Assembly (NCBI GenBank): GCA_964357385.1
Contig: CAYHKW010000013.1
Location: 1 to 21,517 of the forward strand
From: JAHFJA01 sp964357385
GTDB lineage: Bacteria; Patescibacteriota; Patescibacteriia; JACQRZ01
Length of the DNA stretch: 21,517 bases
Reading direction: 5' to 3'
Shown here: positions 6,071 through 13,513 of the stretch, piece by piece
Layout of the letters: the number at the start of each line of letters is the position of its first letter
Numbering within the stretch: the first letter of the stretch is position 1
The notes under the pieces: generated by a model
The model's input: the letters and a program-made list of their open reading frames with translations, nothing else
The model's database searches: none
Told to the model about the DNA's origin: nothing
Position numbers and translations under genes: made by a program

Positions 6071-6484
6071 ATGGACTTTGAAGTTGGTAATTTAGTGAGT
6101 GCTGAAGAGTACAAATTTGGAGTGTATGGTGAAATAGTCACTCTGCAGGAAACGGAAGCATTGGTTTGTTACGAAATACCCAATAGGCCGAAAGAATGTG
6201 CAGAATGTGGTTTTGAAGCTTTTCTCTCAGTTAATGGTGGAACTGGCGAGGTAGTATGCATGAGAAGTGGATGTGGTTGTGAGCACGGTTTCTCTAAGAA
6301 AGAAGTAACAATTCCATTAAAGGATTTAGTTAATATTTCTCATAGGAAGAAGATACAAAAAAGAGAGAAATGGCTTAAAGAAGTAGATCGTTTCTTTGAA
6401 TCTGCTCAAAAAGATGAGATTATCAGTAGTGAGTTGAAAGATGAATGTATAGCAAACATCACTAAGATACTATCTTCTACCTAA
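6071..6484 (+). CDS. Small zinc-ribbon-like unknown protein
   Basis: A 137-residue protein. After a beta-strand-rich start (MDFEVGNLVSAEEYKFG, resembling a small barrel) comes a cysteine cluster: CAECGFEAF and then CMRSGCGCEHGF about 24 residues on, which could bind one zinc ion. A helical, Lys-rich C-terminus follows. The frame is open from 5993, but the ATG at 6071 is chosen because AAAGGGG sits six bases before it. Promoter and terminator make it a single-gene unit. The metal site is inferred from Cys spacing; no family is recognised. The N-terminal phrase GEIVTLQETEALVCYE suggests a KOW/SH3-like nucleic-acid or ligand-binding barrel, weakly. Confidence 0.75.
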   Translation: MDFEVGNLVSAEEYKFGVYGEIVTLQETEALVCYEIPNRPKECAECGFEAFLSVNGGTGEVVCMRSGCGCEHGFSKKEVTIPLKDLVNISHRKKIQKREKWLKEVDRFFESAQKDEIISSELKDECIANITKILSST

Positions 6485-6516
6485 GTAATATCTTAACCAT
6501 AATATGGTTTAGAAAG

Positions 6517-6541
6517 AATCTCGCAAAGCGGGATTTTTTTT
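6517..6541 (+). terminator. Rho-independent terminator
   Basis: AATCTCGC (6517-6524), loop AAA, GCGGGATT (6528-6535, one G-T pair), then T to 6541. Confidence 0.85.
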
Positions 6542-6575
6542 GAGTGGAAGAAATGGATGCAGACTGTTTTCCCCA

Positions 6576-6604
6576 TTGACATTTACAGGTACATAATATA
6601 GAAT
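6576..6604 (+). promoter_or_regulatory. Promoter of the M16 peptidase gene
   Basis: TTGACA (6576-6581), 17-bp spacer, TAGAAT (6599-6604, five of six). The leader ends GAAAATATAAAGGAG, shared with the gene at 8465. Confidence 0.75.
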
Positions 6605-6642
6605 CGTACGCAGGTATTTGAAAATATAAAGGAGTTAAAACG

Positions 6643-7884
6643 ATGTGGGATCCCTATGCGTGCTTTCAGAGGCACCAGTTCCCAAACGGACTTGTTCTGT
6701 ATCACCAGGAGTGGAAGGAAAGGGGGTGCGTCGCTGTCAGTTTCCTTGTCCATACCGGCCTATCTTCTGATCCAGAAGATAAGGAAGGCCTTGCTCATTT
6801 TATTGAGCATGTAGTATCCAGCAATGCTCGACGTCCGTATGTTGAATTGAAACGATTTTTTTCAGAAAATGGTGGGTCTGTTAATCTCGGTGTTACAGGA
6901 TTATATGCTACCCATTATTCATTTCTTCTTCCGAACCAAGAGGAGGTAGTGGAAGAAGGATTTCAGGATTTTTCTTCATTTCTTATAGGAGCTACGCTGA
7001 ATAAAGAAATCGAAGCACAGAGAAAAATAATTATTGCAGAATTTTTTGAAAAGTATCCTATCAAGAGTATGTATGAGGCGCTTATGTCAGGTCGCAATAC
7101 ATTATTCTCTTATGGATGGTATACACGTGCTTATTCGGCTCTGGGAAATTTAGATGCAATCCGTTCTATTACTCAGGAAGATATCATGTCGTACTATCGG
7201 AAGGAGTATGTTCCTGCAAACATGACGATTATCTGCGTTGGCGATATAGACTTTGCGTCCATCAAACGTATTATTTCTTGCACATCTCTTGGTCAAGGAG
7301 TGGCGCGTACCCGAAAGCAGATCATGTTCCAGGATGCGGCATTGCAAAAACCTCTTACAACAAAAGAAACGTTCCTTCTTCCTAAAGATATGATGGAGCG
7401 GGCGAACTATCGAAGGGTGTTTTTGTTTCCTCTTTCGGTGGGAGAGGAAGTTGTGGGTGCATTTGATCATTTGTTGTACAAACAAATGTTTAATTATTTT
7501 CGAGAGGAGAAGGGTTGGGTGTATGATGTACGTATTAGTATGTCGCATTCTGAGCAGTTTTATGAATGTACCATCGAATTATTAGGTATCCCAAGAGAGA
7601 ATTTGGAACTTATCGATTCTTGTTTGGATATTTGTATATCTGAAATAACAAAAGAAACTGATAAATTGGAATCATATAAGAAATCGGCAATTGCGGGCAC
7701 CTATGTGCTTGATATAACGGCACGTGGTTTAGTCAAAGCTACCCTGAATCTATTAAAGATTAGTGACAGGATTCCAAACCTCATTGACCGACGGAGAGCA
7801 ATTGAGCAGATAACAATCTCAAACATAGAGCGTTTATCTCAATATGCATTGAGTGAAAACTCTTGGTCGTTGACCATCAAGTAA
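6643..7884 (+). CDS. M16-family zinc metallopeptidase (pitrilysin/insulinase type)
   Basis: A 413-residue protein with the inverted zinc motif HFIEH at 52-56. His52 and His56 are ligands, Glu55 is the catalytic base, and Glu133 in IIIAEFFE, 77 residues after His56, is the expected third ligand. The family phrase GNLDAIRSITQEDIMSYYRKEY...ICVGD (about 167-201) is clear, and the second M16 half follows (about 240-400). The length matches the two-domain bacterial subgroup (about 410-450 residues) that works as dimers. These enzymes cut short peptides inside a closed clamshell. There is no signal peptide, so it is probably cytosolic. It has its own promoter, an AAGGAG site at 6629-6634 and a terminator. 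All catalytic residues are present, so it should be active; the substrate is unknown. Confidence 0.93.
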   Translation: MWDPYACFQRHQFPNGLVLYHQEWKERGCVAVSFLVHTGLSSDPEDKEGLAHFIEHVVSSNARRPYVELKRFFSENGGSVNLGVTGLYATHYSFLLPNQEEVVEEGFQDFSSFLIGATLNKEIEAQRKIIIAEFFEKYPIKSMYEALMSGRNTLFSYGWYTRAYSALGNLDAIRSITQEDIMSYYRKEYVPANMTIICVGDIDFASIKRIISCTSLGQGVARTRKQIMFQDAALQKPLTTKETFLLPKDMMERANYRRVFLFPLSVGEEVVGAFDHLLYKQMFNYFREEKGWVYDVRISMSHSEQFYECTIELLGIPRENLELIDSCLDICISEITKETDKLESYKKSAIAGTYVLDITARGLVKATLNLLKISDRIPNLIDRRRAIEQITISNIERLSQYALSENSWSLTIK

Positions 7885-7890
7885 TGTGTT

Positions 7891-7921
7891 AAAGTCTCTT
7901 TAAAAGAGGCTTTATTTTTTT
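7891..7921 (+). terminator. Rho-independent terminator of the M16 gene
   Basis: AAAGTCTCTT (7891-7900), loop TAA, AAGAGGCTTT (7904-7913) with one T-G pair, then a T-run. Confidence 0.85.
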
Positions 7922-7922
7922 A

Positions 7923-8045
7923 TTACGAAGCTTGGCAGGGCATGATTGACCAGGCAACAATAAAGAATTGCATGTTATTCAGGATGCACCACATACGTTT
8001 CGCGAGGAAACTCATCTTGAGGAAATTTATATAAAAAAGCCCTAA
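7923..8045 (+). pseudogene. Remnant of an alpha/beta-hydrolase C-terminus (tentative)
   Basis: One frame here reads like a protein tail: ...LAGHD, an in-frame TGA (7947-7949), then PGNNKELHVIQDAPHTFRE, about nine more residues, and TAA at 8043-8045. The LHVIxDAxHTF pattern followed by an acidic helix resembles the last strand and catalytic-His loop of alpha/beta hydrolases. There is no start codon, promoter or ribosome site, and it begins straight after the M16 terminator. It looks like the decayed end of a lost gene. The family guess comes from one short motif. Confidence 0.35.
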
Positions 8046-8056
8046 GATTTCTTAGG
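8032..8056 (-). terminator. Terminator for the minus-strand 67-aa gene
   Basis: CCTAAG-ATTT-CTTAGG (8041-8056) with a T-run on the minus strand (complement of the A-run at 8033-8038). Confidence 0.75.
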
Positions 8057-8077
8057 ACAAATGTTTTACTAGCACTA

Positions 8078-8281
8078 TTACTTGACAGGTTTTATGTGTT
8101 CCGGAGTCAGTTTTCCTAATGCCTGAAGCCGTATTCGTGCTGCTTCCAAGATAACAGGACCTACTATTCCAGGTACACACTCTATTCTATAACTAACTAT
8201 CTCGCCCAGAATAAGCGCTTCGGCAACTCCAAGTATCGAGCCGAATTCTTTTATTAGTTCATCTCCACCAATACTCCCCAT
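8078..8281 (-). CDS. Small unknown protein (67 aa)
   Basis: A 67-residue protein that I do not recognise. It is Gly/Ile/Leu-rich with two amphipathic stretches (about 8-32 and 40-56) and ends in a Pro/Lys tail; neither stretch is clearly membrane-spanning. The ATG has an AAGGGAG ribosome site just upstream on the minus strand, a TTGACA promoter, and a terminator immediately downstream, so it is very probably a real small gene. Confidence 0.68.
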   Translation of the reverse strand: MGSIGGDELIKEFGSILGVAEALILGEIVSYRIECVPGIVGPVILEAARIRLQALGKLTPEHIKPVK

Positions 8282-8321
8282 CTGTGATCTCCCTTTGATT
8301 TACTATAAAATAACCACAGGC

Positions 8322-8349
8322 ACTCTACAATATCCAACATTGTTGTCAA
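8322..8349 (-). promoter_or_regulatory. Promoter of the 67-aa minus-strand gene
   Basis: On the minus strand TTGACA (8349-8344), 16-bp spacer, TAGAGT (8327-8322, four of six). Confidence 0.55.
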
Positions 8350-8394
8350 TATGAGCTAGCTTTCTCTATATGAGAAGTTGGCGATTATCGATAC

Positions 8395-8423
8395 TTGTCT
8401 AACACGAGCCCTTGTGATATATT
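8395..8423 (+). promoter_or_regulatory. Promoter of the gene at 8465
   Basis: TTGTCT (8395-8400), 17-bp spacer, TATATT (8418-8423). It is divergent from the minus-strand promoter at 8322-8349. Confidence 0.6.
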
Positions 8424-8464
8424 CTTGCTCAGGTGTGATTTTTGAAAATATAAAGGGGTTTGAC

Positions 8465-9175
8465 ATGAAGATGAATACAGCAAATATAGCTATAACGAAG
8501 CTGAAAGGATGGGATGGTCCAACACGGTATATAGAAGTTAGCCATTTGGAGGATATTATTTACTGGGCGATTTGTAAGAAAAAACTATCTTACACGCCGC
8601 AATCAATTCATGATATTGCAAAGAATATTGGGGGTTATAGTGACTTAAGCCAGCTTCGTACCGAAGACGAATATAAATGGTTGTGTGTAACACTATTTAA
8701 TACCTACAAGAGTGCGGTAGCAATCTTTTTTCCACAAATAAAGGAGACTGAAACAGGGAATGGAGTGGAATTTGAACGACCTATCTTTGTGTATATGCAA
8801 GGAGGGGTAAATATGGGAACCAGGAATAAAATACTTGAAGCATTCTATCTTCTCATTCTTAAACAAGTTAAACATTTAACGAGTGAAGATATACTCACGA
8901 CGGTTGATATATACACACAGTTATTAACAAGGTCAGGATTAGTTGCAGAATCAGTACCGTATGACAGGTTGCCTGCAACATTAGGACAGACCAAAAGTCA
9001 CTGTTTATGGATTTTAGAGAAAATACCTACATTCATTTCAGAAGGAAATTTGGAAAGGGCGCGTGCTGAGCTGGGATTTGTTCAAGGTTTCTTGTGGGCT
9101 CGTGGTGAATACCCTATAAAAGAGCTAGAAATCCATCGTTGGCCAGGAGATACGAACGCTGCAGAAGATGAATAG
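8465..9175 (+). CDS. Unknown helical protein of Patescibacteria type
   Basis: A 236-residue cytosolic protein. The first half (about 1-115) has LEDIIYWAICKKKLSYTPQ and an HDIAKNIGGYSDLSQL segment that could be a winged-helix-like unit. The second half is helical and ends with ELGFVQGFLWARGEYPIKEL, a phrase (G-F-V/I-Q-G-x-L-W...I-x-E-L) that I associate from memory with orphan proteins of Candidate Phyla Radiation bacteria. The ATG at 8465 is chosen over the open frame from 8378 because AAAGGGG is just upstream and the leader matches that of the M16 gene. A terminator follows. No function can be given. Confidence 0.75.
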   Translation: MKMNTANIAITKLKGWDGPTRYIEVSHLEDIIYWAICKKKLSYTPQSIHDIAKNIGGYSDLSQLRTEDEYKWLCVTLFNTYKSAVAIFFPQIKETETGNGVEFERPIFVYMQGGVNMGTRNKILEAFYLLILKQVKHLTSEDILTTVDIYTQLLTRSGLVAESVPYDRLPATLGQTKSHCLWILEKIPTFISEGNLERARAELGFVQGFLWARGEYPIKELEIHRWPGDTNAAEDE

Positions 9176-9198
9176 GTGAGTAATAAATAATAATATAT

Positions 9199-9226
9199 AC
9201 CGCATGGTTCGCCCAGCGGTTTTTTA
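9199..9226 (+). terminator. Rho-independent terminator
   Basis: ACCGC-(AT)-GG, TTCG loop, CC-(CA)-GCGGT (9199-9220), then a run of T. Confidence 0.8.
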
Positions 9227-9234
9227 TTCCTGAA

Positions 9235-9263
9235 TTGTCCTTCCATCATTTCGGATATATACT
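9235..9263 (+). promoter_or_regulatory. Promoter of the membrane protein at 9290
   Basis: TTGTCC (9235-9240), 17-bp spacer, TATACT (9258-9263). The ATG at 9290 follows a short leader without a visible SD. Confidence 0.65.
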
Positions 9264-9289
9264 GACTATGCTTTAACCAGCAATTCAAT

Positions 9290-9736
9290 ATGGATTTTTA
9301 TACAAAGACTCTGACTATCGTAAGCATGATTTTGGCATTGAGTATCGCTTCAGAGAGGTTGGTAGACATTATCAAGGGATGGAATAGTTTTCTGAATACA
9401 AAGTCTCTTGACCCCAAGAGAGAAAACATGCGAAAAACATGTACTCACATTCTCTCCCTTGTTTCTGGGTGTTTGACAGTGTTTCTTGCATGGGGATTCC
9501 TTCCCGGAGAGTTCACAGAAGGACTTGCGGTGCCACAGCAATTGATGGCGGGCTTTGCCCTTGGACTTTTGGCAAGCGGGGGATCAAGTTTTTGGAACTC
9601 AATATTGACATATATGTTGGGGGTGAAGGAAATGAAAAAGTTAGAGGTTACCTCCATGCGTGCGACGACCGAGTCCCAGTCTGAAAATGACGCTCATGCA
9701 CAACCACGAGATTGGGTTGATAAGGAGGTTGAGTAA
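9290..9736 (+). CDS. Small membrane protein of unknown function
   Basis: A 148-residue protein with hydrophobic segments at about 6-24, 51-70 and 84-110, then a polar, acidic C-terminal tail (about 115-148). Notable phrases are SERLVDIIKGW in the first helix and GLLASGGSSFWNSILTYM in the last; the Gly/Ser-rich turn followed by FWN is probably a conserved functional site. I recall similar orphan small membrane proteins but cannot name a family. No SD is visible and no terminator follows before the MacA-like gene, though a separate promoter lies between them (9758-9786). Confidence 0.75.
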   Translation: MDFYTKTLTIVSMILALSIASERLVDIIKGWNSFLNTKSLDPKRENMRKTCTHILSLVSGCLTVFLAWGFLPGEFTEGLAVPQQLMAGFALGLLASGGSSFWNSILTYMLGVKEMKKLEVTSMRATTESQSENDAHAQPRDWVDKEVE

Positions 9737-9757
9737 TGATTTAAAACATAATCACCA

Positions 9758-9786
9758 TAGACAAAAGCCCTCTATAACGATATACT
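9758..9786 (+). promoter_or_regulatory. Promoter of the MacA-MacB operon
   Basis: TAGACA (9758-9763), 17-bp spacer, TATACT (9781-9786). The start site would fall at about 9793, inside a 14-bp palindrome. Confidence 0.65.
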
Positions 9787-9800
9787 TCCTTATATAAGGA
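9787..9800. promoter_or_regulatory. 14-bp perfect palindrome at the operon start site (candidate operator)
   Basis: TCCTTATATAAGGA reads the same on both strands and lies directly after the -10 box, where a repressor would block the export operon. The binding role is inferred. Confidence 0.45.
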
Positions 9801-9833
9801 CACTTTTTTACTTGCCTGATTTTTAAATACATT

Positions 9834-11513
9834 ATGACTTCTTTCTTTAAGAAAAAATATATTCTGATCGGTATTGGCGCTCTTGTGGTGATTGGTGGCG
9901 GCATTGCGCTAGTCAATCGACCCAAAGAGGCACCCACACCGGTCTATACCGTCAGTGCACAAGACGTAAAACGAACGGTAATTTCGACCGGCACCGTTAC
10001 TTCGCGTACGGATGTTAGTTTGAGTTTTAAGGGCAGCGGAACATTAAAAACATTGAGCGTAAAAGTAGGCGATACGGTCAAAGAAGGTCAAGTCTTGGCG
10101 GCAATGGATGACGCTGACGCAAAAGTATCAGTAAGTCAGGCACGCAGTCAGGTGCTTTCAGCGCAAGCATCCTATGAAAAATTGGTGAATGGCGCATCGG
10201 GGCCGGATATTGAGGTGAGCAAAGCAAACGTCGCTTCAGCGACAACTTCATTGGCGAATGCACAAACGAGTCTTGTTGATATCACCGCATCGCAGGGCGT
10301 ATTAGTACAAAACAGCAAAGATGCACTGGCTCAGGCAAAAAATAACCTTACGTTAATAACAAACCAACATAATCAGTTAGTGAAGAATGCTTTGGCGGTA
10401 TTGCTGAACACTGGCTTGGTTGCAGTACCAACGATCAGCACCACCGTGCCAACCCCGACGGTAAGCGGTACGTATACTGGCTCGACGCAGGGTGGAAAAT
10501 ATACCATCACCACCAATGGCGGTGGTACGTATTATGATGTTTCAGGATTGGGTGCGGCAAGTGGGATTGTCACTCCCAATATACCGTTAGCCTTGGGGAG
10601 TGGCTTGTATATCACGTTTTCATCGTCCAACACAAACGGCGCTTGGAGTATTTTGGTACCCAACACATCATCAAGCTCTTATGTAGTGAATGAAAATGCC
10701 TATCAGACTGCATTACAAAATCAGACACAGGCGGTAAGTACCGCACAAACAGCGGTCGATAATGCAAACGGCGCATTACAATCAGCCATGCAAGCGGCTG
10801 ACCAAGCGATCCACAGTGCTCAATCAGCTGTAGAATCTGCAAAAACGGCATTGCTGCAAGCCAATGCCGCACTGGCGTTAAAGGTAACAGCTGCGCGTTC
10901 TGAGGATATCCGTGCCGCACAAGCGTCCATCGCACAGGCACAAGCATCATTTGAGCTCGCACAAAATACATTGGCAAATACAGTGATCAAAGCTCCGATG
11001 GCAGGTAAAGTCACCATCGTAAATATTAAAATTGGCGAACAAGTAGTTCCCTCAAAAGAAGTCATCAAAATCCTTGATGAGACATCGTTGCATGTTGAGT
11101 CATACATCCCAGAGTCTTCAATCGGATCAGTGGTCGTGGGTCAGTCAATCGATATGACCTTGGATGCGTTGGGGCCTGATACTCATCTGACGGGCAAAGT
11201 TCTTTCGATTGATCCGGCCGCAAGCGTTAATTCAGGGGTTATTGAGTTTCGAGTATTATCGTCACTTCCTGTTGATAGTCGTATCAGTGCCGGCATGACC
11301 GCAAATCTCACTATTACTACTGCTGAAAAAACAAATGTGCTGGTGGTACCTAATCGTCTGATTGCATCACAAGGCGATAAAGAATCTGTGATGGTCTTGC
11401 GCGGTTCTGAAGGGGTGAACGTTCCTATCACCACTGGTTTGGTGGGTGATAACTACACTGAAGTGGTTATTGGTTTGAACGCAGGAGATCAACTGCTCAA
11501 TCCCGCACCTTAA
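9834..11513 (+). CDS. MacA/HlyD-type membrane-fusion adaptor of an ABC exporter
   Basis: A 559-residue protein with one N-terminal membrane segment (about 8-28). It has a beta-barrel/lipoyl region opening TVSAQDVKRTVISTGTV and VKVGDTVKEGQVLAAMD (about 38-93), a long Ala/Gln-rich coiled-coil hairpin (about 96-185 and 290-380), the second lipoyl half (TVIKAPMAGKV, about 383-393), a beta-barrel (about 410-500), and a membrane-proximal domain ending LLNPAP. Adaptors of this kind bridge the MacB-like permease to the outside or to a channel. It is longer than the usual 370-420 residues because about 100 Gly/Ser/Thr/Val-rich residues (about 190-285) are inserted in the hairpin. No SD is seen before the ATG. 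The ATPase gene starts 10 bp later. Confidence 0.9.
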   Translation: MTSFFKKKYILIGIGALVVIGGGIALVNRPKEAPTPVYTVSAQDVKRTVISTGTVTSRTDVSLSFKGSGTLKTLSVKVGDTVKEGQVLAAMDDADAKVSVSQARSQVLSAQASYEKLVNGASGPDIEVSKANVASATTSLANAQTSLVDITASQGVLVQNSKDALAQAKNNLTLITNQHNQLVKNALAVLLNTGLVAVPTISTTVPTPTVSGTYTGSTQGGKYTITTNGGGTYYDVSGLGAASGIVTPNIPLALGSGLYITFSSSNTNGAWSILVPNTSSSSYVVNENAYQTALQNQTQAVSTAQTAVDNANGALQSAMQAADQAIHSAQSAVESAKTALLQANAALALKVTAARSEDIRAAQASIAQAQASFELAQNTLANTVIKAPMAGKVTIVNIKIGEQVVPSKEVIKILDETSLHVESYIPESSIGSVVVGQSIDMTLDALGPDTHLTGKVLSIDPAASVNSGVIEFRVLSSLPVDSRISAGMTANLTITTAEKTNVLVVPNRLIASQGDKESVMVLRGSEGVNVPITTGLVGDNYTEVVIGLNAGDQLLNPAP

Positions 11514-11523
11514 TTCCATCATT

Positions 11524-12210
11524 ATGGCGCTCATTGAGCTTAAAAATGTTCGCAAGGTGTATCATGGAGGCACCGCGAACGAGTTAGAAATTCTTAAAGG
11601 AATTGATCTTTCTATCGAAGAAGGGGAGTTTGTTGCCATCATGGGACCATCAGGTTCGGGGAAATCAACCCTCATGCACATTATCGGGTTTTTGGATCAC
11701 ATGACCTCCGGCTCATATCATTTTAACGGAGAAGATGTCACCCATTTGAGCGATGCGCAGTTAGCACATATTCGCAATCAAAATATAGGGTTTGTGTTTC
11801 AGGCATTCAATTTACTTCCGCGTACGTCAGCACTTGATAATGTGTGTTTACCAATGATGTATGCACGTAAAAAAACTCCTACACAGATGCATACGGCAGC
11901 AAAAGAAATGCTTGAGCGGGTGGGGCTAGGTGATAGACTTCATCATCCCCCTTCAGAATTGTCTGGGGGGCAGCAGCAGCGTGTTGCTATTGCACGGGCG
12001 TTGATTAATGATCCGAAGGTTATTTTTGCAGACGAACCAACGGGAAATTTGGATTCAGCCTCTTCGATCGATATTATGGAATTATTCAAAACACTGAACG
12101 AGGCAGGTCATACGATTTTGTATGTTACTCACGAGCATGATATTGCCCAGTACGCTAAGCGCGTTATTCGGGTGAAAGACGGCCAAGTATTGAGTGATAA
12201 AAAGAATTGA
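11524..12210 (+). CDS. MacB/LolD-type ABC transporter ATPase
   Basis: A 228-residue nucleotide-binding subunit with all motifs intact: Walker A GPSGSGKST (41-49), Q-loop FVFQAFNLLP (Gln93), signature LSGGQQQR (146-153), Walker B VIFADEPTGNLD (166-177), and the switch His203 in YVTHEHD. The DEPTGNLD wording and length are typical of the MacB/LolD/FtsE branch that works with FtsX-type permeases. It powers the export or mechanotransmission driven by the adjacent permease and adaptor. The gene is 10 bp behind the adaptor and 1 bp ahead of the permease, so a three-gene operon is clear. No SD precedes the ATG. Confidence 0.95.
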   Translation: MALIELKNVRKVYHGGTANELEILKGIDLSIEEGEFVAIMGPSGSGKSTLMHIIGFLDHMTSGSYHFNGEDVTHLSDAQLAHIRNQNIGFVFQAFNLLPRTSALDNVCLPMMYARKKTPTQMHTAAKEMLERVGLGDRLHHPPSELSGGQQQRVAIARALINDPKVIFADEPTGNLDSASSIDIMELFKTLNEAGHTILYVTHEHDIAQYAKRVIRVKDGQVLSDKKN

Positions 12211-12211
12211 T

Positions 12212-13444
12212 ATGTTTTTGCAAACCATACGAATGGCGCTTTCAGCGCTGACACTCAACAAAGTCCGCACTGCACTAACAATGCTGGGCATTATTATTGG
12301 TATTACTTCTGTTATTGTATTGGTATCAGCAGGACAAGGGGCACAGTCACTCATTGTTGACCAGATCAAAGGGGTGGGCTCCAATCTTCTGTTTGTTATT
12401 CCTGGCGGCAGCCAAAAAGGACAATTTTCACCACCTGCAGCAAGCCAGGGTATTTTGGTAACCACATTAAGTACGCAAGATGTCAAAGCGATGCGAAATC
12501 CGATCCTTGCCCCGAGCGTGCAATATGTAAATCCCGAAGTGCGCGGCCAGTATGTCGTTACGCATGCGGGACAAGACATTCAGGTTTCTGTTGCTGGGGA
12601 AGACGACACGTATGGGATGGTTCACAATATCGAGTTTAGTGCTGGTGATTGGTTTAACAAAAACGAAGTCGATGGATTCAATCAGGTTGCTGTTTTGGGG
12701 TCGAAAATAAAAGAAGATTTGTTTGGCGCGCGCGACCCTATTGGTCAGATTATTAAAATCAAGGAACTAAGCTTTCGTGTAGTGGGGGTGATGAAACCCA
12801 AAGGGGTAGGGGTTGGCGGTGTTGACCAGGATAGTCAGATCAACGTACCGGTTACGACCGCACAAAAAATATTGCTGGGCATCAACTACTACAACATGGT
12901 GCAAATTCAAGTGAAGGATGAAAACAGTATTGCTTCCGCACAAGACGAAGTCACCAGAATTTTACGCAACAATCACCATATCACTGATCCCAACAAGGAC
13001 GATTTCACCATCCGCAATCCGCAAGATATTGTTTCGCTGTTGGGTACGATCACATCGGCACTGACGTTGTTTCTCGGTGCGATCGCCGGCATCTCATTGT
13101 TAGTTGGGGGAATCGGAATTATGAATATCATGTTGGTATCAGTTACTGAACGTACCCGTGAGATCGGATTACGAAAGGCTATCGGTGCCCAGCGATCTGA
13201 TATTTTACTGCAATTTTTACTTGAGGCCATTACTCTTACGGTGATTGGCGGCCTGCTCGGTATTGCATTTGGATATCTTGGTGCCTTTGTTATCGCCCAT
13301 TTTGGCAATTGGAGCCCTGTGGTACCGTTGCCTACCGTGATCCTGGCATTTGGCGGGTCGGCATTATTTGGATTGGTGTTTGGTATTTATCCAGCATACA
13401 AAGCATCAAAACTTGATCCCATTCAGGCGTTGCGATTTGAATAA
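12212..13444 (+). CDS. MacB/FtsX-type ABC transporter permease
   Basis: A 410-residue permease. An N-terminal membrane helix follows the family phrase LTLNKVRTALTMLGIIIGI (about 13-31). A large extracytoplasmic domain comes next (about 45-270; it includes LGSKIKEDLFG and an F-R-V-V-G-V-M strand), then three C-terminal helices with GGIGIMNIMLVSVTERTREI and RKAIGA. The end, PAYKASKLDPIQALRFE, is the canonical MacB/YknZ terminus. The ATG at 12212 is chosen; a GTG at 12194 would overlap the ATPase gene. This is a type VII ABC exporter, with macrolide, peptide or lipid-linked cargo in known members; here the cargo is unknown. No terminator follows before the next promoter. Confidence 0.94.
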   Translation: MFLQTIRMALSALTLNKVRTALTMLGIIIGITSVIVLVSAGQGAQSLIVDQIKGVGSNLLFVIPGGSQKGQFSPPAASQGILVTTLSTQDVKAMRNPILAPSVQYVNPEVRGQYVVTHAGQDIQVSVAGEDDTYGMVHNIEFSAGDWFNKNEVDGFNQVAVLGSKIKEDLFGARDPIGQIIKIKELSFRVVGVMKPKGVGVGGVDQDSQINVPVTTAQKILLGINYYNMVQIQVKDENSIASAQDEVTRILRNNHHITDPNKDDFTIRNPQDIVSLLGTITSALTLFLGAIAGISLLVGGIGIMNIMLVSVTERTREIGLRKAIGAQRSDILLQFLLEAITLTVIGGLLGIAFGYLGAFVIAHFGNWSPVVPLPTVILAFGGSALFGLVFGIYPAYKASKLDPIQALRFE

Positions 13445-13449
13445 ATGGC

Positions 13450-13477
13450 TTGACATCTTGATAAAACGTAGTAGTAT
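13450..13477 (+). promoter_or_regulatory. Promoter of the gene at 13514
   Basis: TTGACA (13450-13455), 16-bp spacer, TAGTAT (13472-13477). An AAAGGAGG ribosome site (about 13500-13506) follows. Confidence 0.65.
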
Positions 13478-13513
13478 ATCTTTTTAGTAATTGATGAAAA
13501 AGGAGGATTGAAA

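Noticed and set aside
7150..7548. Minus-strand open frame inside the M16 gene
   Set aside because: It is a shadow of a gene with all catalytic residues present, and has no start signals.
13445..13450. Terminator between the permease gene and the next gene
   Set aside because: Only a few bases separate the permease stop from the next promoter's -35 box, and no hairpin is present.
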